A DNA stretch of 64,000 nucleotides from Cytidiella melzeri (Eukaryota; Basidiomycota; Agaricomycetes; Polyporales; Irpicaceae): positions 62,001 to 126,000 of the forward strand of contig JABYQR010000096.1 in assembly GCA_022592445.1 (NCBI GenBank), read 5' to 3'. Below, one piece after another: positions 55,220 to 64,000 of this stretch (positions within the stretch are counted from its first letter, which is position 1; every line of letters starts with the position of its first letter). A program made the translations under genes and the position numbers. The notes below the pieces were generated by a model. It did not search any database and was not told where the DNA came from. It saw only the letters and a program-made list of their open reading frames with translations.

Positions 55220-58200
55220 ATGTCGAGCACTACACCTCCCACAGGTGGTTCGGCATCGTCTGGCCCTGCTGGGTCCACTCCTGCCTCTGCAGGCCCCTCT
55301 GCCGCTGGTTCGTCGTTCGTCAAGAACACTTCCAGCAACTCCTCGTTCATCAAACTCGACTCGCTGCCTAAGCTGACTGGTGCCAACAACTGGAAGGAAT
55401 GGAACATGCTGTTCATCCAGTTTCTCAAGACGCAAGCCGCGTCTGGCATGGTTGATCCTTCTCTGGTCAAGCCCGCGTCCACCGACACGGACTACGACGA
55501 CTGGTGCAAGGCCAACGCCAACGTCACTCTGGTTCTCCTCGCGACCGTCGATAGCTCTCTCCACCACCTCTTCGACCTCGAGACCAACTCCGCCGCCGAG
55601 ATCTATGCTAAGCTTAAGGCCAACTACTCCGCCTCGACCACTCTCTCTGCGTTCCTCAAGTTCAAGCAATACTTCCTTCACACGATCGACGGCTCACGCC
55701 CTCTCGTTGAACAGCTTGAAGAACGTGGTCGTCTCTGGCAGGAAGTTGACGCCTCCGGCATCCTTGACGACAAGGAACTGCTCAAGATCTTTGGTCTCCT
55801 CTCGGTACTCCCTGACTCCTTCGCCAACATCGTCGAGCCCATCCTCGCTGTCACCGCGCCAAAGGACTTGAAATACGACGACATCCGATCGCGCCTCATC
55901 GACGAGGCTAAGCGAAAGGAATCGCCTTCAGTCTCTGCGGTCAAGTTCAACAAGTCTTCGGCTTCGTCCTCGTCGGGCAAGTCAAAGAAGCAGTGCGGGT
56001 TCTGCAAGTACAAGGGTCATACAGAGGACGAGTGTCGTAAGAAGAAGGCTGCCATTGAGGAGGCAAGGAAAGGGGGAAAAGGAGGAAAGGACAAGGGGAA
56101 GAAGGAATCTTCTGGGTCACCATCATCGTCTAACAGTTCTGCTGCTGTACATGTAGTCTCCGCTGAGGACTCCACGTCCGAAGCCGCCAACGTCGCAAAT
56201 ATAGATGTTATGTTTTATGCTTCGGGTGAAACACCCTGGATGCTCGACTCAGGCTGTACGAGACACATCACCAACAACCTCAACGACTTCCACGACTACA
56301 AGCCATTCGCTACGCCGTCGTTTGCGACATTAGCTGATGCTTCGAAGACTTCAATGTCTACGCTTGGGTCTGGGAGCGTACGTGGAACCGTACACATTGA
56401 TGGAAAGCAGCTCACAGCACAGTTTGACAACGTCTTATACTGCCCGGGCATCGCCTACCGACTCATTTCGATTTCCTGTCTTGACTCCAAAGGATTCTCT
56501 ACCGTTTTCACTGGCGGTAAAGCACGGATACACAAGAATGATACCACCTACGGCATAGGTACTCTCAAGGGCGGCCAATACTGGTTGGGACTTTGCGTCT
56601 CTTCTTCGTCGGTCGCCTCCTCCACGCACACGCACTCGTCACCCATCGACCTTGTACACCAACGCTATGGTCACCTGAACTGGGAAGCACTACAGAAGCT
56701 ACGCTCTGACAACTCCCCGGTGACAGGTCTGACTATTGACGAGAAGACTCCTCGCTCTGAACACGCATGCGAAGGTTGTCAACTCGGCAAGGCCACACGA
56801 CGCACATTCCATTCGTCCTCAACACCTCGCGTGGACAAACCTTTCGATCTCATCCACACTGACTTGGCTGGACCTATGCAGAACTCTTCTGTGAACGGCG
56901 GACACCTCTACATGCTCACGTACATCGACGACTGCTCTGACAACGTCTGAATTTATTTCCTGAAACACAAAGACGAACAGGAGCAGAAGTTCGAGGAGTT
57001 CCGTCAGCTGGTCAAAACTCAGTTCGAGAGGGATATCAAGATTCTTCGCTCTGACAGGGGCGGTGAATACCAGTCGAAGCGCTTCGTGCAACGACTAAAG
57101 GATCTTGGCATTGTCCATCAGCGCACCACCCCGGATACACCACAACAAAACGGCAAGGCTGAGCGTTTCAACCGCACCATCATGGAGGCTGCGCTCTCTA
57201 TGCTTTACGCCGCCGGGATGTCCAAAGGATTCTGGGAAGAAGCCGTGAAAACCGCTGTGCATGTGCGCAACCGAGCACCCAAACGGTCTCTGGATTGGAG
57301 GACACCATTCGAGATTATCACTGGCTCCAAGCCGGATGTTTCATACTTCCGTGTTTTTGGTTGCCTCGCCTATCGCCACATTCACAAGGATCATCGCAGG
57401 AAGCTCGATGCTCACGCTCAGCCTCTTGTGCATGTTGGGTATGAAGCGGGTTCTAAAGGTTACCGCTTATGGGACAAACATACTCATAGGATCGTCTTGA
57501 GTACTGACGTTGTATTCGACGAACTGATCTTTCCTAACCGTCCTTCACCTCCTACTCAACCATCTTCGAGCATTCCAACCTCTCTGCCGACCACGTACAA
57601 TCTTGAACTTTCACTCCCTTTAACGCCCTCTTCGCAGCCAGCTACTACCACGTCGCAAGTGCCCCCAACTCAACAACCACCTCCTCCTGACGCAACATCC
57701 ACGTCGGCTCCTACGCCTTCACAGATACCGCGTCTCTCTACTCCTATTCCTAGTTCGTCCACATCTGCTGAACCAGAGCCTAGCTCTTCATCCACGCCAT
57801 TCTCGCCTTCCAAACGGAAAGGCCCTCCTGTCGTACCTTCTCCCAAACTCGAGCCAAATCCCAATCGTCTTCCGGCCGCTTCTCCACATGACTACCTTCC
57901 ATTCTCCAACCCGGCTCATGCTGGTGTTACACGTCGTTCACAACGCACTGTTGTACCTCGTGATGCGAAGCGTCTCCAGTCTATGTGGGCTGCTACTGAA
58001 CAAGAGATTGAGGAGACGACTTGGGCTCGCGGTAACAAGGTCCCCTACAAAGGCAAAGGCAAAGCAAAAGCTGACGCCGGCGCTGTCCTCTCTGACGAGC
58101 AGGTCGTCATACTGGCAGCGGCAGTTACGCCTCAGGGGGAGCCTCGTACCTATCGGCAGGCTATGGGTTCACCGGATCGAGATGACTGACGTGCAGCTAT

Positions 58201-59464
58201 GGAGGCCGAAATCAAAGGTCTCCAGGACACTGGAACATGGAAACTAGTTGATTTGCCCCCTGGTTGCAAGGCGATCAAGAGCAAATGGGTTTACAAACTC
58301 AAACTCGACAAGGACGGTAATGTTGATTGTTATAAGGCACGTCTGGTAGCCAAGGGTTTTGAGCAAGTTCAAGGCATCGATTTCACAGACACCTTCGCTC
58401 CCGTCGCCCGTCTGGAGTCTTGGCGATACCTCGTCGCCTTGGCAGCTATTCTGGACTGGGAAATCCACCAGATTGACTTCCAACAAGCCTATCTGAACGG
58501 ATCTTTGGACGAGGAGGTTTACATGGAGCAACCTGAAGGGTTTATACTGGATGAAGGCAAAGTATGCCGCCTTCATAAGGCAATCTATGGCCTAAAACAA
58601 GCAGGACGCCAATGGTTCCTCACGCTCAAGGCATGCCTCGAAGAACTCGGCTTTGTCTGTTACGACACAGGTGATGTCGCCATTTTCACTCGTCGACGAG
58701 GGGGAGCCCTCCAAATTATTGTTTGCTACGTCGACGATCTCACTATTATGGGGAACAGTCTCACCCTCATCAAGGAGACCAAGGACGCTCTTCGTCGCCA
58801 TTTCGATCTCAAAGACTTAGGCGAGCTCAAGCACTATCTCGGTATCCGTATCACTCGGGATAGGGGGAGTCGTCTCATCTACCTCGACCAAGAGGTCTAC
58901 ATCAATTCCGTTCTCAAACGCTTCCAGCATGAGGACTCCAATCCTGCTTCCACACCGCTTCCAACTGGTATCCAGTTGGTACACAACGAAAATCCCAAGG
59001 AACAGTGCGACCCAGCACTTATCCACACCTACCGCAGCGTACTTGGCTCACTCATGTACGCCTCCCTTGGAACTCGACCTGACATCTCGTACGCTGTTGC
59101 GAAGCTCTGTCAATACCAGTCCAACCCCTCGCAGTTGCATCTCCACGCTGCATATCATGTCCTTCGCTACCTTCGCGGTACATCCAGTCTCCGACTTTGT
59201 CTAGGCCATAATGACGAAGGCGTTGACGATCTTGTCGGTTACACCGACGCCGACTTTGCCGGCGACTTAGACGACTCGCTCTCCACCTCTGGCTGGGTTT
59301 ATTTCCTTGGCTATGGCGCTGTCTGCTGGTCCTCGCGCAAACAACGTTCTGTGGCGAAGTCTACCTTCGACTCAGAATACTTTGCGGCTCACGAAGCTTG
59401 CGAGCAACTCAAGTGGTTGAAGATACTCACTGATCAAATTGAGCAACCTCTTCCTCTACCTGGC
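55220..59464 (+). pseudogene. Copia Gag-Pol, two stop codons, 3' truncated
   Basis: The polyprotein starts at ATG 55220. In order come Gag with a CCHC knuckle (CGFCKYKGHTEDEC), protease (WMLDSGCTRHI), integrase zinc domain (HQRYGHLNWEALQ, HACEGCQLGK) and catalytic core (HTDLAGP, LRSDRGGEY, QQNGKAERFN). Then come reverse transcriptase (FQQAYLNGSLDEEVYMEQPE, CYVDDLTIMG) and part of RNase H (YTDADFAGDLDD, STFDSEYFAAHEA). The frame is broken by TGA at 56948 (after DDCSDNV) and TGA at 58187 (after SPDRDD). Both replace a Trp expected in the family. The RNase H end is missing: after DQIEQPLPLP the frame runs straight into an unrelated protein. Catalytic motifs are otherwise intact, so inactivation is recent. 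Confidence 0.9.
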
Positions 59465-61001
59465 ATGTACGCGAACATGTCTGAACTCGCAGCTGCGGCG
59501 TTAGCCACGCCAACCCCTTCGCGGACTCCTCTGCACGACACCTCATACAACAACGATTTTCTCGACATGTCGCCATTCGATGTGTCCACACCAGGTGTCC
59601 TAACCGAGTCGTTGAACACTTTTTCACAAGCCTCCGACGTGAATTTCTCGCCTGACCAACTCAACCACGGCAGCTTCACGCGTTTTAGCGGCCAGGTGCA
59701 CGTAGTCGTTGTCAATGTTATCCTCAGCTCTCATCTGGAGTTTGTCCCGTCTATGGCATGCAACAAGACCTCGCGGCCTCAAGTCCACCACATTTTCGCA
59801 GGCGCGACACATCACATGTTGCTCGGCGCCAACGTAACATACAGAAAGATGTTCGAGGAACTACGGAGGTTGCAACGGGAGCGTGAGAATACGTACGTAC
59901 GAGTTTCCTTTCGGACGTACAATTGTCTGATCACATCCTCATTGCATAGAAGCACAAGCACCGACGTGACTAATGCCCTAGCACGCGTAGAAAAGGAAAT
60001 CGCAAAAGTGCAAGCGCATCTCAAGCACGCTCATTCTGATGGAGCAGGACCAAAGTGAGCATGTGTGGAGTATAGTGGTATATTAACTGATGGCGCACAG
60101 GAACACTACAGGAGAGCCTTCACAGCACCTGCCGTGCTCAGGCTCGATTCCCAACAGCATCTATTTGCTGTATCCGCAGCTGCCAAGGAACGAGAATGTC
60201 GTCTACTGGGACAAGCACGTTTGGCTAAACGCGCTCAATGGGCCAGATAGGGTCAACCTCGGGGGGGCAAAACCGAAGACCTTCGATTTCTTGGAAGACG
60301 AAGATGGCGTTACGCTTTCTACTGCAAAGCGCAATGAGCTCAACGAGTTCGCTGAGCTATGCTACAGTGACATGTTGAGACGCCCACATGAGTTCGGGGT
60401 TGTCATCGAGCACTGGTCTCGCGATAGCACAACGAAGACGTTCAACTTCGTTGCAATAAATCTGTACCCTCGGTTCCCCGAGTTGAGGTTATGTGACGCT
60501 GACTGGAAACTGCGAGCTTACCTTGTCCAGCACTATCTGACTTGGTACAAGAATCGCAAAGAAGAATGCGCCACTCGAAAGCAAGACCTCGACCAATCAC
60601 GCACTCATAGTGCCTATCCACAGGCTACTGGTAATAGTGTCGGGACGGTGACCTCACAGAAACGCTCTGTGCCGGCTCACGAGGCGCCATTGGCTGCCGC
60701 AAGCAAGAAACCTAGAGTTATCAGTGCACTGTGAGTACGGTGCTTTTGTGGTGCTGTGTACTAATCATTGTGCTACAGATCTGGGGTACGCTTTACGCCC
60801 GTACTGCACCGTAGTAGCGCAGCTGGTACTGCTCCCACCAACCAAGAATCCCACGACGTGGCGCCTGCTCTACCCCGCAACGCAATGCCTCCTATACCCC
60901 ATGGCTCGACACCTGCTAACACGAACCAAGACTCCCACGATGTGACGCCTACGACAGCTGGTGTGAGCGGTGAGGATGACGGGAGGGTTAGATCAGAGTA
61001 A
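59465..61001 (+). CDS. Unknown 461-aa gene, start fused to Copia remnant
   Basis: Four exons fit: 59465-59892, 59950-60054, 60101-60730 and 60779-61001, with clean GTACGT/GTGAGC/GTGAGT donors and one frame. The N-terminus is MYANMSELAAAALATPTPSR, Ser/Pro-rich. A predicted coiled coil follows (MFEELRRLQRERENT, RVEKEIAKVQAHLKHAH). A globular part reads SIYLLYPQLPRNENVVYW, FDFLEDEDGVTLSTAKRNEL and LRAYLVQHYLTWYKNRKEEC. The tail is disordered with NQ(E/D)SHDV repeats. I do not recognise it. The Copia frame at 58199 reads through into exon 1 without a stop. The native promoter is therefore displaced or lost, and the true start could be the second Met (59477). Confidence 0.55.
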
Positions 61002-61176
61002 GTACCTGTTAAAACTATATAATATAATAATATGATATGATATGTAGTTTCCCACGCCTTATTATAAGGACACTTTAGGTAGCAGAGTTCCCACAGTCTT
61101 AGTATGGGAATTATGCAGCCATATATGGAAACTCTAGTAGTAACCATCACATTAGCTGAGACGTACAGATATGGGT
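61002..61176. other. No gene seen
   Basis: AT-rich 3' flank of the preceding gene (ATATAATATAATAATATG near 61017). Confidence 0.4.
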
Positions 61177-61567
61177 TGTAGTAGTACTAGTCATACATGT
61201 ACGCCTGTGTTCTAGTAGCATAGGAAATGACATGGAAAGCACATATGACTCCAGAGGATGCCTAAAGCATACATCTGAGGACAAGTACTAGCATGAGTCA
61301 TTTACTCATTATGTACGCCTCTGGTACAAGTGCTGAACCTAGTCATACAATGAGTCATGTATGAGTCATGCACTCATAGCATGAGTCATGCATGAGTCAT
61401 GTACTTAGTAGTACAGTAGAATAGCTGAAGAAGACATGTATAGTAGTCGCTTACATAAGTAGATACAGACATGTATATAAGCAGAGCTGCTGAAGCAGCA
61501 AGAATAAAAAGACTCATCTTCGAAGCTTAACAGCCTCTACCCCTCGCACACATATTCCACTTTGTTA
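61177..61567 (+). repeat. Second Copia-type LTR
   Basis: The block starts TGTAGTAGTACTAGTC, contains several ATGAGTCAT/CATGAGTCATG repeats (61293-61405), a TATATAA box at 61474 and AATAAA at 61503. It ends TTTGTTA just before a Copia-type primer site. Only the leader, and no Copia coding region, follows. Confidence 0.6.
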
Positions 61568-61580
61568 GGTCATGAGCCCC
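61568..61580 (+). other. Copia-type primer-binding site
   Basis: GGTCATGAGCCCC differs by one base from the initiator-tRNA-complementary GGTTATGAGCCCC at 55090. It sits directly after the LTR end. Confidence 0.55.
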
Positions 61581-62360
61581 GGCTTTTAACTTAACTACAT
61601 CCACACTCTCAACGACATCTACCAACCAGTATCCCCCAAGCTTTCTTATAAGTAAGTTTCTCTACTTTACTTTGTTTGGCCACATAGTAGTAGTAGAGTT
61701 GTACTGGTTGACTGCCTCAGCTTCGAATACAATATTCCCAACTGATCTTCTACAGCTAATTCCCTCACCTACTTGCCCCTTGCGTACGCACTCCCAACCC
61801 AGCTGAATACTTAAGCCACCCTTGGTGGTTCTCGACTTTAACGAGTCGTGCATTACGCGGAATCTGCCTAACACGCAGTGTAAAATCCGGTGGTGGAGGA
61901 ACAAGCTCCCACTTGTACAAGTGGTAGATCGGCGGAGTAGTACAATAGGAGGGTAGTGTTGAGTGGCACTCTAAGCTCGTGACTTAGAGGCCTAGGACCT
62001 TCGTGTTGGCGCACGTCAGTCAGTCCTGGAATTAGAAATCGCCGCTTTTTGTAGCTGTAGAATTTCTTGAGGCATGTCGTCCACTTTTACTTTTGGTATC
62101 ACGGAGATTGTGGACTCTCCAATACTTCGTGGTGTTTCTTACATGCGCCATTATGTTTTTGTCGTATCATACCGACTGGTAGAAGTCGAAGTTGCAAGTG
62201 GTCATACTCGTCTTGAATCACTTGTGGAAAACTTTTACTCACATTCGACTTTTCCATTAGCAATCCCCAGGACTTTCTCAAGGAAAGTGTTGTGGATTGA
62301 ATACGACGACATAAATCTTATACTTTCGATTCTTTCTTCCAGACCATTATATTTTTGAAG
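61581..62360 (+). other. Leader region before the 470-aa ORF
   Basis: Holds a GTAAGT...CTACAG stretch (61651-61756) that could be a 5' leader intron and a perfect 16-bp palindrome CCACTTGTACAAGTGG at 61909-61924. A 94-codon plus-strand frame (62074-62358) stops two bases before the next ATG, and I do not recognise it. Confidence 0.4.
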
Positions 62361-63773
62361 ATGCCGAATAACTCTCGCCGCACTTCCCGTCGCGTCAATG
62401 CCCGCTTCGCTCCCCATTCTCCCAATGATCCCTACCGCGTTCATGACTACACTCGGTTTGACCGTATGGGTCACCCCATCGTTATGGAGATAAGGAGTTC
62501 AGCGACTCCCATCTCCATCCGTATGAGTCAAACCGATGCTCAGGATGCCAGGATCAATGTCAACTACGTTGACAGGGACGGAGTCAGGCGCATGGAATCG
62601 ATGGAGTACAGCCTTCTCGGTCGTCACGGCTGGGACAGGTTCAGGCAGAGTGATAGGCAAAGGCACCTCCGAGAGGTTAATCGCATCATTGATGAAGCCA
62701 ATCGTGAGGCGGAATTGGATTTATATAGACGAAGGCCTCGTAACGTCAGTGCGGAAATCAGGGCGCATCAAACCCAAAGTTCTTCCAGGGTTAATGCTGC
62801 ACCTCCTCGCCGATCTGCGTCGCCGTCGCACCCTCATCCCCATCGTCATCCTACTCCAATGCCACCGCCTTTTGTGAGTGCAGGATTATCGCTTTGGGAC
62901 ATGGTTGCCCAAGCATTAAATAATTTTGCATCTCCACAGACTTCTTCTACAATGGTCAATCCGCCTACACCGGTCATCCCGGATATCGTTGATGGTATGA
63001 ACGGTTTAAATATCAGTTCACCAGTTTCTCATGATTCTTCAGAACCAGTAGTCCAGGCCGCTTCTGCTGCCGAGCCTACTCCTGTTCCGTCCTCCACTAC
63101 TCAGGAGGAGGGACAGGTTGAAGATTCATGGCCAACGGTATACGCTCCCCAACCAGTCATTCCCACTTTCTCATTCGACGACTGGGTCCACGTCGATCGT
63201 ACCGACACTAGGCCGGCTTCGCCTGTCTATTCGTGTGGTATGGTTTATGGCGTGGATGGACCAAAGGGGGAGGTTTTCAGGCCGGAGCAAGTTTGTTCCA
63301 TCCTCGCCATGCAACACGTTAACCATCCCAACTTTACGCCCAATGAGCTGTGCTTACGCTCTAGGGGACTGGTTGATACAATGGTCGTTAGCATGGGCAA
63401 CAAATGCGAGCACTATCGTGAGATGGTCGAGGAGTTGGAGGAATTTGCGAAGTCCCAGCGGATCAAGGAAATCACAGCCTGTGCCAGGATCTACCTCATG
63501 CTCAAGAGGGGACAGTGGCCGGACTGCGATAATATTTGGAACACGTACTTCATCTCAGTTGCGGACTTTCACACAGCGATGGAGGTCTTCAATGGTCGCG
63601 ATCATCTTAGCGATCACCAGCTGGTCTGGCTGACTCAAAGACGTATGGAGAAGAAGGAAGACTGGATGAGTATCTTTCATAGAGAGGAAGAGTTCAAAGG
63701 TAAAATGAAGGAGGTAAAAATTGAGCCCGCTGCGCTCGAGCCTTCTTTAGAGCCTGGATCGTCTTCTCTTTGA
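62361..63773 (+). CDS. Orphan 470-aa single-exon protein
   Basis: An uninterrupted frame runs from ATG 62361 (MPNNSRRTSRRVNARFAPHS) to TGA 63771. The N-terminal third is basic and helical (HGWDRFRQSDRQRHLREVNR, then IIDEANREAELDLYRRRPRN). A Pro/Ser/Thr-rich linker follows (about residues 150-270), then a globular C-terminal half (FSFDDWVHVDR, MQHVNHPNFTPNELCLRSRG, VWLTQRRMEKKEDWMSIFH). I see no zinc finger, helicase, nuclease or protease motif. Its single-exon structure is unusual beside the intron-rich host genes and would fit an element-encoded protein. A Copia-type LTR and primer site lie 0.8 kb upstream, but Copia gag features are absent. Confidence 0.5.
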   Translation: MPNNSRRTSRRVNARFAPHSPNDPYRVHDYTRFDRMGHPIVMEIRSSATPISIRMSQTDAQDARINVNYVDRDGVRRMESMEYSLLGRHGWDRFRQSDRQRHLREVNRIIDEANREAELDLYRRRPRNVSAEIRAHQTQSSSRVNAAPPRRSASPSHPHPHRHPTPMPPPFVSAGLSLWDMVAQALNNFASPQTSSTMVNPPTPVIPDIVDGMNGLNISSPVSHDSSEPVVQAASAAEPTPVPSSTTQEEGQVEDSWPTVYAPQPVIPTFSFDDWVHVDRTDTRPASPVYSCGMVYGVDGPKGEVFRPEQVCSILAMQHVNHPNFTPNELCLRSRGLVDTMVVSMGNKCEHYREMVEELEEFAKSQRIKEITACARIYLMLKRGQWPDCDNIWNTYFISVADFHTAMEVFNGRDHLSDHQLVWLTQRRMEKKEDWMSIFHREEEFKGKMKEVKIEPAALEPSLEPGSSSL

Positions 63774-64000
63774 ACGGACTCTCTGCAAATCGAACTATAC
63801 CGCGCAATGTATACTATAAAATATCGCGATGTGTACCTTTATACTTTTACAAACGGTCATTTTCATTAGCGTAGTCCGTAGTGTACTTGTATATTTTCTC
63901 TATCTCTCTCTCGTTCTGCTTCGAGTCACGACCATAACGTAGCGCATTCTGACGAACTTTTATGACTTTTCTTTACATAGTTTGTAACGTTGTACTCTGG
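63774..64000. other. 3' flank of the orphan ORF; no gene seen
   Basis: AT- and TC-rich sequence without an ORF. No clear element end within the window. Confidence 0.4.

Overview
The window is nuclear DNA of a filamentous basidiomycete, most likely an Agaricomycete. Genes are split by many short GT-AG introns of about 45-90 nt. A fungal EMC4, a WDR68/DCAF7 orthologue, a CNT nucleoside transporter, a DUF6533-type membrane protein, an ABCC transporter, a MOV10/SDE3-type helicase and a small hydrophobin-like gene are recognisable. The space between them is filled with Ty3/Gypsy, Copia, LINE, hAT and CMC/TNP2 elements. I could not assign a species. LAYOUT: 1-4.85 kb holds the 5' part of a minus-strand Gypsy element (gag plus an extra upstream ORF), an LTR-like repeat (R3 copy 1) and a decayed hAT transposase. 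5-8.6 kb holds an 87-bp direct repeat, a TATA-led orphan CxxC-rich ORF, a CTGCG motif array and EMC4. 8.8-20.6 kb is a nest of repeats: R3 copy 2, a dead Gypsy with a mutated RT active site, two inverted LTR1 copies, two solo R2 LTRs with perfect 5-bp target duplications, a Copia RNase H scrap, a Myb/SANT-like fragment and a LINE tail. 21-32.4 kb is mostly genic: WDR68 (-), an unknown multi-exon gene (+) whose 3' end is duplicated about 2.9 kb downstream, a three-exon hydrophobin-like gene (-), and the CNT transporter (+). 34-48.6 kb holds the DUF6533-type protein (-), the ABCC transporter (-) and the helicase (+). The transporter and the helicase are divergently transcribed from a roughly 1-kb spacer. 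49-64 kb is accessory: an apparently intact CMC/TNP2-family transposase (1,140 codons), two unknown minus-strand genes, a Copia element with two stop codons, an unknown 461-codon gene whose first exon is now fused in frame to the Copia RNase H, a second Copia-type LTR with primer-binding site, and a 470-codon orphan ORF. HOW IT FITS TOGETHER: the host genes are unrelated housekeeping or surface functions. The helicase family acts in RNA silencing in other eukaryotes, but nothing here ties it to the neighbouring elements. The points I would check first are the hydrophobin-like protein that lacks exactly one of the four canonical disulfides, the in-frame Copia-gene fusion, the reversal of coding-strand composition inside the transporter exon, and the orphan ORFs. 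Intron positions are hand-derived from splice signals and reading frame. Element families are recognised from motifs, not from a database search.
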